Part shown: piece by piece, positions 1 through 10,508 of the stretch
How positions within the stretch are numbered: the stretch's first letter is position 1
How the letters are laid out: the number at the start of each line of letters is the position of its first letter
Assembly (NCBI GenBank): GCA_963995525.1
Contig: OZ023214.1
Location: 57,675,823-57,739,822 of the forward strand
Length of the DNA stretch: 64,000 nt
Origin: Escarpia spicata
Taxonomy: Eukaryota; Annelida; Polychaeta; Sabellida; Siboglinidae
Direction: 5' to 3'
The notes under the pieces: model-generated
What the model was told of the DNA's origin: nothing
Seen by the model: the letters and a program-made list of their open reading frames with translations, nothing else
The model's database searches: none
Position numbers and translations under genes: made by a program

Positions 1-623
1 GTAACCAAACATATTTATTTTTTATACAGAATCATTTCAAGTGATTCACAGAATTGGAATATTCCTGTGAATGTTTGATACGATTATGCATGTGTTTTTG
101 TTTTGATGTTGTCAACTTTTCTTGCTCTATCGGAAACCACATCACTAACATGTTCAGTGGGCTGAAGATGATATGTCAGCCCGGCAAGTTACGAGACGTA
201 TCAACCAAAGTAAATAATTTAGACCATTTAAAAATGTATGCCTTATTTTTAGTAAACTGACTGTGGATATCTATTCACACATTACATATCTGGACATCAA
301 AGAACTGATTTCATGACAGGTTATACCAGCTAAGGAAGTAGCTTTAGTGTCATTTAAGTTGGCTAAAGCATAGCAGTTATCCTTCAATGAAGACTTCTTG
401 GTTTCATGAGTGGCTAAATGTTTTACTTTAACACTAAGATGATTGTCTTAGTAAATTAAACACTTTTTGTATATTTGTTATAACAAAACATAGGCGATTA
501 CATGAATGTGTTATGCTAAGTAATGGCACAACTTAAAGTAGGCTTCATGAAACCAGTCCCTGGTTTGAGCACAAGCCCTGTGATTCTGACTGTCTTATTT
601 TGTTACATGTTTCTGTGATGTAG
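1..623. other. Non-coding, probably intron
   Basis: AT-rich sequence without a convincing reading frame or repeat. It ends in an acceptor (ttctgtgatgtag) just before the exon at 624, so it is read as the last intron of the gene that ends at 973. Confidence 0.4.
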
Positions 624-973
624 GTGGCCACAACAGTGCTCCTAAACGTAACAACTCATTGCCGGACGTAGTTGGGGACGACAGACAACTACGTACGCTG
701 TCAAGACGAAGCTCTGCACTGACTGCTGTGGGCAGTGGTCAACCGAGTGGACACATGTCAGTCCGCAGTGGCACCTCGTCCCGGTCCAGTCTCGCGACCC
801 GGCCTGAGGAACTTGCCCTCTTCAGGAAGACTAAACAGATGCGCCCGCCAGATGCAGCCCCCAGAGACAGGGGGGCGGGGTTGGAGAAGGGGCTGAAGGG
901 TGGCAGTATCAGTGAGAGTCGTAGGAGGATAGCCCATGCAGTGGCTCGTCATGCCAGTGATCAGACTCTCTGA
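624..973 (+). CDS. 3'-terminal exon of an unidentified host gene
   Basis: A splice acceptor (ttctgtgatgtag) precedes the exon, and two bases complete a codon before the frame opens at Gly-His-Asn-Ser-Ala-Pro. About 115 codons follow to a TGA at 971-973. The peptide is basic and rich in Ser, Arg and Gly, low in complexity and probably disordered. It has runs such as SVRSGTSSRSS and a more ordered basic end, RRRIAHAVARHASDQTL. I recognise no family. GC content is clearly higher than in the flanks, and a poly(A) signal lies about 310 bp downstream; both support a real terminal exon. The rest of the gene lies to the left of the window. The overlapping minus-strand frame is a shadow. Confidence 0.6.
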
Positions 974-1697
974 ACAGTGACTGTTTGAAGACAGGAAACT
1001 ATGTAGGGCGTCATTGACAATTCTCAACATTTACCTATTTGTACAACAACTGCTAACTCACAGACCTCTCTCATTCTCCCTTCAATTAGGACTTTATAAT
1101 GTAGATAATTTGTTCGGATTCAATGTCATGCAAGAGTATTTTGACACGGTACATGCAAAGAACATATCCTTGTAATAAGAGACATTATAATACTGTCTAG
1201 AGACATTTATTTACAATCACTGGTTATGCAATCTAACAACCTATTTATGATTAGTATACAGGGCTTTTTTCTTATTTTTTAAATAAATAAGTTTTGATAT
1301 GAAGCACTAGTGTCATGTTTATGTATAAATATAGTGTGGCTCTAACAACAGCCACCAGTTTGAGTTTGGGTTGCTATCTCCTAATTCATTTGACTCAGTT
1401 GGCAGTTTCTAATATTTTTTAACTTTTAAACGTATTGTCAAAAGATTATTTGGTTAATGATTTTTTATTTTACTAATGAAAATGTTGTATGTCAACTATT
1501 ATTCTATATAATTTTTCTTTGTTTTGTTATTTGGGACAAATAAGTTTTCTAATTTCTGACCCTCGTTTCATATTTTGTTTGCTTAGATAAATGTTGACCA
1601 TTGTGAAAAACATCTAAGATGAGTAATATTCCGTCTCACATTTATCTCATCCGAATGTGTCAAACTAGTGGCACGGTAGTCTAGTCCACTAGGACCA
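974..1697 (+). other. 3' UTR and AT-rich flank
   Basis: No gene is seen. The first ~310 bp are the presumed 3' UTR of the preceding exon; the rest is AT-rich spacer up to the gypsy insertion site. Confidence 0.4.
1282..1287 (+). terminator. Poly(A) signal AATAAA
   Basis: AATAAA inside aaataaataa, about 310 bp after the stop at 973 and on the same strand. It is the likely cleavage signal of the upstream gene, but AATAAA is common in AT-rich DNA. Confidence 0.4.
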
Positions 1698-1702
1698 GTT
1701 AG

Positions 1703-1854
1703 TGTGACGTTAGTCTCGATCATCCTACCTCTCACTAGTCTCGTGAGATCACTGCTGATCTCGCGTGTCTTCTCAAATACAGCCATTTTGACATACATAT
1801 GCGTTTGTCTCATTCTCTCATAATATATTACTGTTACAAGTGTATAACACAACA
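1703..1854 (+). repeat. 5' LTR of young gypsy element
   Basis: 152 bp, TG...CA ends, identical to 6077-6228. It holds the element's promoter by position; no clear TATA box stands out. Confidence 0.95.
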
Positions 1855-1867
1855 TGATGTCAGAAGT
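1855..1867 (+). promoter_or_regulatory. Primer-binding site, tRNA-Leu-like
   Basis: TGATGTCAGAAGT starts at the base after the 5' LTR. It differs by one base from the complement of the 3' end of a tRNA-Leu (TGGTGTCAGAAGT). tRNA-Leu priming is therefore inferred. Confidence 0.7.
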
Positions 1868-2069
1868 TTACCGTCAGTACGTGCCTGAGTAAGTGAACGT
1901 TACGCTAAGCTGCTGCTGCTTCGCTGTCAACGCTTCGCTGTCACTGCTTCGCTGAACTTTGATTGATTGAACAATACCGCTTCGCTACTAACGCTTCGCT
2001 AGTGCTGCTACGCTACTTCACATGTGCTACTGCCAATGACTTGTCGCTTTGCCTACTGAACTTTTGGAG

Positions 2070-5000
2070 ATGGCGCAGTCATTCCACGTATCTCCGCCTG
2101 ATCCCTTTGTGTTCACAAAGCCCAACGAGTGGCCAAAGTGGATCAGGCGTTTTGAGCGGTTTCGGCTGGCTTCTGCTCTGAATGAGAAGAGTGAAGCCAT
2201 GCAGGTGAACGCATTGGTTTACGCCATGGGCGATGAAGCCGATGATATTATGGCCGGCTTTGGCTTAACAGCTGAAGAAAGGGAGCGGTATGAGGTGGTG
2301 AAGTCAAAGTTTGATTCACACTTCATAGTTCGTCGGAACACGATTTTCGAGCGGGCTAAGTTCAACCGAAGATGTCAGGAGGAGGGGGAGATGGTGGACG
2401 CCTTCATCACGGCTCTCTTCTGCCTGGCCGAGTTCTGCGATTACGGTCAATTGAACGACGAGATGATAAGAGACAGGATTGTCGTGGGAATCAGAGACAC
2501 GACGCTCTCGCTGAAACTTCAGCTAGACGCTGAGCTTACGCTGAAGCGAGCAATCGACATGGCACGTCAGAATGAGGCGGCCAAGCGAGAGCAGGCGATG
2601 CTTCGCAACTTTGCTTCCTCTTCAACAAGGACGAGTGTGGACTTCGTCAAGTCAAAGAAGAAAGTTGGCGGCGGCACGAGACAGAAGACCAACAGGCCTC
2701 AAGGAGGTCAGACGCAGGCCACTACCACGAAGACGTCGCGCAAGTGCGAGTTCTGTGGACGGTCGTCTCATCAGAGAGCAGTCTGTCCGGCGAGAGAAGC
2801 CACATGCTTCAGGTGCCACCGCAGTGGTCATTTTTCAACTGTATGTAGGTCATCAAAGGCCGTCGATACAGTCAGCCGAGACGACGAGGAGGGGTATTCC
2901 TTCCTTGGAGAGGTGACGAAAGGTGATCAGCCGTGGTCATCAACGATCAGCCTCGAGGTGATGAAGACGAAACAAAGAGTCGACGTGTGCTTCAAGCTCG
3001 ACACGGGTGCAGACGTCACTGTGATTTCGGCTGCCGACTACCGACGGGCAGGAAGTCCGTCTCTGGAGATGACGTCGATGACGCTGGTGGGCGCGAACGA
3101 CATGGTTCTAAAAGCCCAGGGCAAGTTCGTCGGCAAGCTGTCGCGTGACGGCTCAGTAGTCGATGAGGACGTTTACGTCATCAGTGGCCAACGACGGTCA
3201 CTTCTCAGTCGACGTGTCTGCCAGATGCTCGATCTCGTACGACGTGTGGCGGTCGACTCGGTCGAAGCGGCCGACGTTATCAGACAAGACAACCCGAAAT
3301 TGTTTGTAGGGTTGGGTCGCATGCGTGGCGACTACAACATCCAGTTACGCGAGGGGGCGGTCCCATTTGCGTTGTCGACGCCGCGACGGGTGTCGATTCC
3401 TCTGCTCGAGACGGTTCGACAGGAGCTGCAGCGAATGGAAGACACAGGTGTCATCAGGCGAGTCGAGGCGCCCACAGACTGGTGCGCCGGCATGGTAGTG
3501 GTAGCCAAACCGAAGGCAACTACTACGTCGTCAGATGGAGTCGTGACGCACAAAGTGCGTATCTGTGTCGACCTGACACATCTCAACGAGAGTGTCAGAC
3601 GTGAAAAGCATGATCTGCCCTCAGTCGACCAGACGCTTGGCCGACTGGCTAGGGCGAAAGTTTTCACAAAGTTGGATGCCAACTCGGGGTTTTGGCAAAT
3701 TCCCCTGTCGCCAAACTGTCAGGAGCTGACGACGTTCATAACGCCGTTTGGGCGGTATTGCTTCAGAAGGCTACCGTTCGGCATAACGTCAGCCCCTGAG
3801 CACTTCCAGAAGCGCATGAGTGCGGTTCTTGACGGCTTGAGCGGGGTGTTGTGTATGATGGATGATATCGTCATCTTCGGCGCGTCATCAAAGGAGCACG
3901 ACACACGAGTGCGGGCAGTATTCAAACGACTGGCCGACAACGGAGTGACTTTGAACTTTGCTAAATGCGAGTTCAGCAAATCAAGCATCACCTACCTGGG
4001 TCACGTCGTGACGGCTGAAGGCATCAAGGCCGATCCTGCCAAGGTGAAGGCCATCACAGAGATGGGTCAGCCTACAGATGTAGGCCACATACGACGTTTC
4101 CTCGGCATGGCGAATCAGCTGGGAAAGTTCTCGCCTACGCTGTCATCAGTTACGCAACCGTTGCGTGATTTGCTACAGAAGGACAGGCAGTGGTTCTGGG
4201 GGCCGAGTCAGCAGACGGCTTTCGACGCGGTAAAGGCCGAACTCAGTGCGACGCCAGTGCTGGCGCTATACGACCCGAACAGGACGACGACGGTGTCAGC
4301 AGATGCGTCATCGTTCGGTCTTGGCGCTGTCCTGCTACAAAGGATCGATGGTACGAACAGGCCAGTGGCGTACGCTTCTCGGGCGATGACGCCGACTGAA
4401 CAACGATACTCTCAAATCGACAAGGAAGCTCTTGCGACAACGTGGTCACTGGAGCGCTTCCACGATTACCTGTACGGTATGGAGTTTCACGTAGAGACAG
4501 ATCACAAGCCGCTTGTGACACTCTTAAGCTCGAAGAAGAACTTGGATGAGCTGACTCCACGGATTCAACGCTATCGTATGCGCCTGATGCGTTATACGTA
4601 CACGATCGAGCACGTGCCGGGGAAGGAGCTGATTACAGCCGATGCTCTGTCGCGAGCCCCGCACGTGAGAGAGCTGACCATCTCGGAACTCCAGTTCGCG
4701 GATGAAGTGGCAGCTCACGAAGATTTCGTCGTGGGACAGATCCCGGCGACGGAGAGACGTCTCCAGGAGATCAAGGAACAGCAACAGCGTGACGAGATCT
4801 GCAGCCAGGTTCTGCGCTACTGTGCTGAGGGCTGGCCAAGCCACTGTTCTCTGCCGTCGATTCTGAGACCGTACTGGCAGTGTCAACAAGAGCTTACGGT
4901 CCACAACGGCATCTTACTCAAGGGAGTACGTCTCGTCATCCCGGTCTCCATGAGACTGGAGATGATAGATCGACTACACGAGGGACACCAGGGAGTAGTC

Positions 5001-5237
5001 AAGTGTAGGGCGCGAGCACAGGCCTCAGTGTGGTGGCCTGGACTGAGTCGACAACTCGAGGAAGTTGTGAAGAACTGCACGACGTGTGCAAGGGAGAGGC
5101 GAAACCCCTCTGAACCGATGATCGCGTCGGAATGTCATCTGCGGCCGTGGCAGAAGGTCGGGACGGACATGTTCTTCTTCAGGCGGTCGACCTACTTGTT
5201 AGTAGTCGACTACTGTTCCAGCTACGTCGAAGTATAG
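2070..5237 (+). CDS. gag-pol: Gag-pol polyprotein, ends inside integrase at a frameshift
   Basis: The first in-frame ATG is at 2070 (Met-Ala-Gln-Ser-Phe-His). From there about 1055 residues run to a TAG at 5235-5237. Gag fills the first ~200 residues. Two CCHC knuckles start near residue 226 (CEFCGRSSHQRAVC, then CFRCHRSGHFSTVC). The aspartic protease motif DTGAD is at ~311. RT follows, with FTKLDANSGFWQIPL and catalytic MMDDIV near 598 (MMDD in place of YxDD). RNase H shows SADASS and ETDHKPL. Integrase has its H-H-C-C finger near 970-1010 and the first catalytic Asp in GTDMFF near 1033. Gag and pol share one frame. The stop falls between the first and second integrase catalytic Asp, and the homology continues at once in frame 2, so it is a small indel and not a natural end. 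Confidence 0.92.
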   Translation: MAQSFHVSPPDPFVFTKPNEWPKWIRRFERFRLASALNEKSEAMQVNALVYAMGDEADDIMAGFGLTAEERERYEVVKSKFDSHFIVRRNTIFERAKFNRRCQEEGEMVDAFITALFCLAEFCDYGQLNDEMIRDRIVVGIRDTTLSLKLQLDAELTLKRAIDMARQNEAAKREQAMLRNFASSSTRTSVDFVKSKKKVGGGTRQKTNRPQGGQTQATTTKTSRKCEFCGRSSHQRAVCPAREATCFRCHRSGHFSTVCRSSKAVDTVSRDDEEGYSFLGEVTKGDQPWSSTISLEVMKTKQRVDVCFKLDTGADVTVISAADYRRAGSPSLEMTSMTLVGANDMVLKAQGKFVGKLSRDGSVVDEDVYVISGQRRSLLSRRVCQMLDLVRRVAVDSVEAADVIRQDNPKLFVGLGRMRGDYNIQLREGAVPFALSTPRRVSIPLLETVRQELQRMEDTGVIRRVEAPTDWCAGMVVVAKPKATTTSSDGVVTHKVRICVDLTHLNESVRREKHDLPSVDQTLGRLARAKVFTKLDANSGFWQIPLSPNCQELTTFITPFGRYCFRRLPFGITSAPEHFQKRMSAVLDGLSGVLCMMDDIVIFGASSKEHDTRVRAVFKRLADNGVTLNFAKCEFSKSSITYLGHVVTAEGIKADPAKVKAITEMGQPTDVGHIRRFLGMANQLGKFSPTLSSVTQPLRDLLQKDRQWFWGPSQQTAFDAVKAELSATPVLALYDPNRTTTVSADASSFGLGAVLLQRIDGTNRPVAYASRAMTPTEQRYSQIDKEALATTWSLERFHDYLYGMEFHVETDHKPLVTLLSSKKNLDELTPRIQRYRMRLMRYTYTIEHVPGKELITADALSRAPHVRELTISELQFADEVAAHEDFVVGQIPATERRLQEIKEQQQRDEICSQVLRYCAEGWPSHCSLPSILRPYWQCQQELTVHNGILLKGVRLVIPVSMRLEMIDRLHEGHQGVVKCRARAQASVWWPGLSRQLEEVVKNCTTCARERRNPSEPMIASECHLRPWQKVGTDMFFFRRSTYLLVVDYCSSYVEV

Positions 5238-6034
5238 CCAGGCTGGAGACAACAGATTCGTCATCAGTTATTCTTCATCTGAAGTCGATCTTCGCCCGGC
5301 ATGGCATTCCGGAGACCGTGATCTCCGACAACGGGCCGCAGTATTCATCATTTGAGTTTGCGCAATTCGCGAGAGCGCAGGGCTTTGAACACATCACGAG
5401 CAGCCCTCGCTTTCCTCAAAGTAACGGCAAGTCTGAGCGCGCCGTCCAGACTGTCAAGAATCTACTAAAGAAGGCGGTCGACCCGTACGATGCCTTGTTG
5501 GCGTACAGATCGACAGCACTAGAGTGCGGCTATTCGCCTGCTGAACTAAGCATGGGCCGACAGCTGCGCACGTTAGTGCCAACGGTGCCTGCGACTCTTC
5601 TGCCCCGCTGGGATGAGCCGAGGGGAGAGAGAGAGCGAAGAGAGCTGATGCGTCAGAAGAAGAAAGACGCGTACGACCGATATCATCGCGCGCGACCACT
5701 TTCTACTCTTCGGGCCGGCGACCCAGTCTGGGTCAAAGACGCGAACGTCAACGGCACGGTGGTGGGTCCGGCACACACACCTCGGTCGTATGTAGTGCGA
5801 ACGCCGACGTCCTGCCTAAGAAGAAATCGGCGACATCTGCAGCCGACTCCTAACGTGACGGCTGACGAGCGAGCAGACGACGCCGACCCGTCATCTACCG
5901 AGATGACGACGACACCGGTTGCGCTTCGTATGCGCGAGCCGAGACCAGTGTCACCTCCAGCGGTCACAGCTCCCACTGGAGTGGTGACACGTTCTGGGAG
6001 AGTGGTGATTCCACCGCGACGGCTGGACCTATAG
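5238..6034 (+). pseudogene. Rest of integrase, out of frame with gag-pol
   Basis: Frame 2 is open from 5132, but homology to integrase begins only after the break near 5230. It holds the second catalytic Asp (VISDNGPQYSS) and the catalytic Glu (SNGKSERAV), so the D,D-E triad is present but split over two frames. The C-terminal part has DPVWVKDANVNGTVV and an Arg-rich RRNRRHLQPTPN stretch, as in K02A2.6-type integrases, then a Pro/Arg-rich tail ending 43 bp before the 3' LTR. No env or other third ORF follows. Confidence 0.85.
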
Positions 6035-6066
6035 TTGAGAGTTGTCTCCAAGCACTCATTGAACTT

Positions 6067-6076
6067 GGAAGGGAGA
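6067..6076 (+). promoter_or_regulatory. Polypurine tract
   Basis: GGAAGGGAGA directly abuts the TG of the 3' LTR, the position required for priming plus-strand DNA synthesis. Confidence 0.85.
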
Positions 6077-6228
6077 TGTGACGTTAGTCTCGATCATCCT
6101 ACCTCTCACTAGTCTCGTGAGATCACTGCTGATCTCGCGTGTCTTCTCAAATACAGCCATTTTGACATACATATGCGTTTGTCTCATTCTCTCATAATAT
6201 ATTACTGTTACAAGTGTATAACACAACA
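6077..6228 (+). repeat. 3' LTR of young gypsy element
   Basis: Identical to 1703-1854 over 152 bp, and followed by the target duplication GTTAG. Confidence 0.95.
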
Positions 6229-6574
6229 GTTAGCACAAGGAAAGATATTTAATTGATTTTCCTGGTAGAATGTCTGCATGAGGACCGAGTACTTTGTCTG
6301 TTGTAGTCTGTTACGTGTGGTTGCTGTTGTCATGGTTACAGGGATAGTCTGGTCATTGTTATGATGACATCATGTAACTACTGACTCAGGTAGATTATGT
6401 TGACAGTTAATGAGTTCATTAAGACACATTTGAGCAGTCTTAACTTACGAGTAGATATATTGTGTATAGATAACATATGATAACATGACCACACATTCTA
6501 CCTGTATCTCAATAACAACCCACTGTCTCGTGCTCTGTCAGCTGCGTAGTTTGGTTGCAACAGTGGCTGATGTT

Positions 6575-6859
6575 ATGCCTGACCACAAGTTTTTAGTTTT
6601 AGTTCAAGATACATTCCTTTCTCAACATGTGCTAGAACCAACCAGGGGTGAGAATGTGTTAGACATAGTTTTGTCCTCACAGAATGAATTAGTTGACAAT
6701 GTCAAGATATGTGAGCCACTGGGGTGTAGCGATCACAACCAGATACATTTTACCATCAAAGTAAAATCAAAAAGGAATAGCAAAAAGCAGTATAGGAGAA
6801 ATTTCCACAAAGGAAGGTATAAGGACATGAGGAAATATTTAGCAGATAGACTGGAATAA
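6575..6859 (+). pseudogene. LINE ORF2, C-terminal part of endonuclease
   Basis: The frame reads DTFLSQHVLEPTRGENVLD and then GCSDHNQIHF. The latter is the SDH-type catalytic end of an APE-like endonuclease, and the sequence before it matches the same domain in many CR1/Rex-type LINEs. The upstream two thirds of the domain are missing. The frame ends in a stop at 6857-6859, while the homologous frame continues one register over from about 6845, so ORF2 is broken here. Confidence 0.8.
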
Positions 6860-8591
6860 GACACTGAAAAATAAGACGGCAACAGAATGCTGGAATATAT
6901 TAAAGAGTGAAATTAAGTGCATAATCGATAAATTTGTACCCTTCAAAAAACAAGGAAAACGGTCCAAAAAGAAACACTTATCGAAAGAAGCCATTAGAAA
7001 AATTAAGTATAAACAAATGATGTGGAAGTCATATAGATGTACTGGAAATGATGAAGACTACAACAATTATAAAGAAGCACTTAACCAAGCTACAGCTGAA
7101 ATTAGAAATTCAAAGAGAAGCTATGAACAACAATTAGCTAGTAATATAAAACATGACAGCAAGAGTTTGTATGCGTATGTTCGAAGCAAACAGAAAGTTC
7201 AAGATAAGGTCGGTCCTCTAGAAGATAGTGCTGGAAATATAATATCAGAGGGATTCATAATGGCAGAAGACCTGAATGAGTACTTTAGTTCAGTGTTTAC
7301 CAGGGAAGATATTAGTGCATTGCCAATACCAGAGGCTAAGTTCAAGGGGGCAGATTCAGACTATTTAGGACAATTAATTGTAACCCCGGAAATGGTAGCT
7401 AAGAAAATGAGGGCTATGAAGGATAATAAATCACCTGGAGTGGATGGTATTCCACCCAAACTACTATTGGAAATTGTAGAACAAATTAGCATACCACTTG
7501 CAACAGTTTTCAACTTGTCATTAGAAGAGGGAGTGGTTCCTTTAGAATGGAAAGAAGCAAACATTATACCGTTATTCAAAAAAGGTTCGAGAAACAAGTC
7601 AGAGAACTATAGACCAGTGAGTTTAACATCGGTGATTTGTAAATTATTAGAAAGACTAATTAAAGATCACATGGTGGATTTTCTTGTTAAACAAAACTTG
7701 ATAAACCCATCTCAACATGGTTTTTTTAAAGCGAGGTCATGCTTAACAAATATGTTATGTTTTTTGGAAGACATCACTAAGTGGGTAGATGAGGGATCAC
7801 CAGTAGATATCGTCTACTTAGATTTTCAAAAAGCTTTTGACAAAGTACCACATCAAAGATTACTGTTTAAACTAAAGGCCCATGGCATAGGAAATGGTAT
7901 AATAAGCTGGATAGAACAATGGCTGATTGACAGAAGACAACGTGTAGTAGTTGATGGGAAGGCTTCAAACTGGAAATCGGTATTGAGTGGGGTACCACAG
8001 GGATCAGTATTAGGTCCTATATTATTCTTAATATACATCAACGATTTGGATGATGAAATAACAAGCAAGGTGTTGAAATTTGCGGATGATACAAAAGTGT
8101 TTAGAAGGATTAAAAGTGATGGAGATAGACAGCATTTACAAGATGATCTTGACAGGTTGATCAAATGGTCTGAAAAGTGGCAAATGATGTTCAATTTTGG
8201 GAAATGTAAATGCCTCCACATAGGACATGGGAACGAAGAGGTAGAATATACAATGGGGGGTACTGTACTAAGTACTACTGTAAAAGAAAAGGACTTAGGG
8301 TTAACCGTTAGTGCTGATATGAAGATTTCAGAGCAGTGCGGAATTGCAGCTTCAAAGGGAAATCAAATCCTTGGATTAATTAGGCGAAACATAACATATA
8401 AGGAAAAAGAGCTAATAATACCGCTGTACAAAACAATAGTTAGGCATCATTTAGAATATTGTATTCAAGCGTGGAGGCCATATCGCAGGAAGGACATAGA
8501 TATGCTAGAAAGAGTGCAGAGGAGAGCAACTAAAATTATACCAAATCTGAGGGATCTTAGTTATGAAATACGCCTAAAAAATGCGGTTTAA
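6843..8591 (+). pseudogene. LINE ORF2, reverse transcriptase
   Basis: Frame 3 is open from about 6843, and the first Met is at 7017. The RT fingers show NKSPGVDGIPPK and YRPVSLTSVICKLLERL. The palm has DFQKAFDKVPHQRL, then SGVPQGSVLGPILFLIYIND and the catalytic FADDTKVF near 8080. The thumb-like C-terminus has LERVQRRATKIIP. The frame stops at 8591 because one base is missing in an A-run near 8580, compared with the copy at 61.1 kb; homology continues ~35 bp further in another frame. Apart from two frameshifts the RT looks well kept. Confidence 0.9.
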
Positions 8592-8645
8592 CAACACTAG
8601 AAACCAGGAGATTGAGAGGAGATCAGATTACACAGCTGTATAGTA

Positions 8646-8925
8646 TACCAGCCAACTTTTTTAGTTGAAATCCAGGAGACTTATCAGCGGTTCACCACGC
8701 TTCCTTTGTTGTGCTGTTTTGGAAGACGGGAGAGGGCTGTTGGATATTTTTCGATGGAAATTCAGCGCGTCAGCACGTCTCCCGTGGTGTTGTGCTGTCT
8801 CAAAGATGGGATGTGTTGTTGGAGATTTTCTGAAAATCCGGGAGATTTGCCTGTATTTCTGGGAGACCGGCGAAAACACATAAAATCCAGGAGACTCCCG
8901 GATTTTACGGGAGAGTTGGCAGGTA
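8646..8925. mobile_element. MITE-like TIR element, copy 1 (280 bp)
   Basis: Starts taccagccaact and ends agttggcaggta, so the ends are inverted repeats (11 of 12 bases). The interior has several CCGGGAGA/TCCGGGAGA motifs and no coding sequence. A related copy with the same ends and motifs is at 9913-10110. No clear target duplication is seen. Confidence 0.6.
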
Positions 8926-9396
8926 TGGTACTGATATAGTATGTTAAACGGCAGTCGTGTGTACAAACACAGCACACGCGCCAGTTGTTTTATTGTGCCA
9001 CAATGCATTATATCCGCTTGTACTGTTTTATATGCAGCTGTAGTCATTAATATATTGTAACCGAAAGTTCATTACTGGCAAATGACTTCTTATACAATGA
9101 GTCATGCAGTTATACGTTTATGATATCATTAGTATAATGAGTGCATCTTGTTTGTTATCTATTGCCATTTGGTTGCAGATTTGTAAATACGTGTGTATCA
9201 AGTGTTTTATATACAATACAATACGATGTCATAGCTTGTAGGTTTTGTTTGTTATTGGGCGTGTTCTTTGTATTGTCAACTCGTATGTTTCTGCAGTCGT
9301 CAGGAATGGCTGTTTTCACAAAACAAAGCCCTGTCTGCCCGCCAAGACTCGCATATCAAGAACGATCGCGGAGGCGAAAATTTTTCAGTGGTGCTG
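8926..9396. other. No gene seen
   Basis: Unremarkable non-coding sequence. The small frames in it show no recognisable motif. Confidence 0.3.
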
Positions 9397-9477
9397 AAGC
9401 TCCGGTAGCCCCCTCCAATATGAAGCTCCAGTAGCCCCCCTTCAACATGATGCTCCAGTAGCCCCCCTCCAATGTGA
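9397..9477. repeat. Short minisatellite, ~27 bp x 3
   Basis: Three diverged copies of a unit like gaagctccagtagcccccct, each followed by ccaa/caac and a/tatga. Confidence 0.6.
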
Positions 9478-9912
9478 ATTTCGTTCCTCCGCCACAGCTA
9501 TCGTCTTTCAAACCGAAACTATCGGCAACACGAACTGATCACGAAGGACGCTGTCTTTTGTTGTGCCTCTACGCATTGCAGGAATTCGAACCGATGACGT
9601 TGAACTACCGTGAAGAGACGTACGTTGGCCAGACGCCGACCGCGTGATCACAGAACACGCATCTCGGCGAGGTCTTGGCGGCGTCCTGCATGGCGAAATG
9701 AGAGAAAGTAAATGCCATTACGTCTGAATCACGAACACCGAACACAATATCCCGTTTTTTGGATGAGAGCGTTTCGTTTCGACCACAAATAAAATGCAAT
9801 TACGGTAGGCGATTTACGGTTAAATGGACCTCCAGCTTTTAGATGTGACAGCCTTGAGGGGGCTTCCATGATATTGCAATGAATGCTGCTACCTATCCAA
9901 CTTTGCGACGTA
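9478..9912. other. No gene seen
   Basis: Non-coding spacer between the minisatellite and the second TIR element. The short open frames carry no motif. Confidence 0.3.
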
Positions 9913-10110
9913 TACCTAGCTGCCAACTTTGTTTAATTCCGGGAGATAGTCTCCCGTGGTGTCACGCTGTCGATCTCGGGTGATGACATCGGAAGACGGG
10001 GAGGGGGCTGTTGGACATTTTAAGCGAAAATCCGGAAGATTTGCCTGTATTCCGGGAGATACACCAACAACCAGGGTGACTTTCGAAAATTCCGGGAGAG
10101 TTGGCAGGTA
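9913..10110. mobile_element. MITE-like TIR element, copy 2 (~198 bp)
   Basis: The left end has tacctagctgccaact and the right end agttggcaggta. It shares ctcccgtggtgt, ggaagacggg and gatttgcctgtatt with copy 1 but is shorter inside. Confidence 0.5.
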
Positions 10111-10508
10111 GAGCGACGTCATAGCATGCGCCCAGTAGTAGACAGGGTTTCTGATTGAACGCTGACGACTGCCTTGATCACCAGGACCACCTTCCACAGC
10201 ACCTTGCTGACTGGTCACCGTCGACGTAGTTGTTGACAACCGTACTATTCTGAAGAACCATCGCTCCAGGAATCCAAGCAGAGAAGAAGGTGCGGCTACA
10301 TGCACGCTCGTATATACCTGGCTTTGGAATTTTTTACTGGGGGGCAGAAAACGATGTCTGCCCTCCGATTGTAGCCTACACACCTTTCACAGTCGACAAA
10401 AATACACATTAATCGTCTCATAAAATGTTAATTTCCACCCGCCATTGACGCTCGCCACAAAAACAAATATTCACGCTCACATTTAATGGCAGCGGAGGCA
10501 GTACCACA
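10111..10508 (-). repeat. Possible LTR remnant of the older minus-strand gypsy
   Basis: Read on the minus strand, a purine-rich ctcagggggtagaca precedes TGTGGTACTGCC, which begins at plus position 10508. This fits polypurine tract plus LTR start after the integrase end of the older gypsy. A TATA-like ggtatatacgagc lies inside. The other boundary and a partner LTR were not found, so this is inference. Confidence 0.3.

Larger units (their letters stand above)
1703..6228 (+). mobile_element. Young Ty3/gypsy LTR retrotransposon (4.5 kb)
   Basis: The unit is complete: 152 bp LTRs identical base for base, starting TGTGACG and ending CACAACA; a primer-binding site directly after the 5' LTR; a purine tract directly before the 3' LTR; and a perfect 5 bp target duplication GTTAG at 1698-1702 and 6229-6233. 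One long gag-pol frame has domains in the order two zinc knuckles, protease, RT, RNase H, integrase. The order and zinc-knuckle style resemble the Mag/SURL side of Ty3/gypsy (K02A2.6-like proteins). Identical LTRs mean a very recent insertion, but integrase carries a frameshift near 5230, so this copy should depend on other copies. Confidence 0.95.
6575..8640 (+). mobile_element. LINE (CR1/Rex-like), truncated at both ends
   Basis: Holds the end of an endonuclease domain and most of a reverse transcriptase. It lacks the endonuclease start and all sequence after the LETRRLRGDQI region near 8620. A copy on the other strand at 60.7-63.9 kb shares most of the RT and supplies the missing 3' end, and a short 3' piece lies at 38.9-39.3 kb. 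Only ~15 bp separate its end from the TIR element at 8646. Confidence 0.88.

Noticed and set aside
4243..4904. Antisense frames inside gag-pol
   Set aside because: GC-rich coding DNA leaves the opposite strand open; no motif and no independent signals.
5132..5237. Start of the second gypsy frame at 5132 as a true gene start
   Set aside because: The first ~35 codons overlap gag-pol without homology; the true content begins after the frame break.
8665..9047. Small proteins within the TIR element
   Set aside because: Non-coding MITE; frames differ between its two copies.
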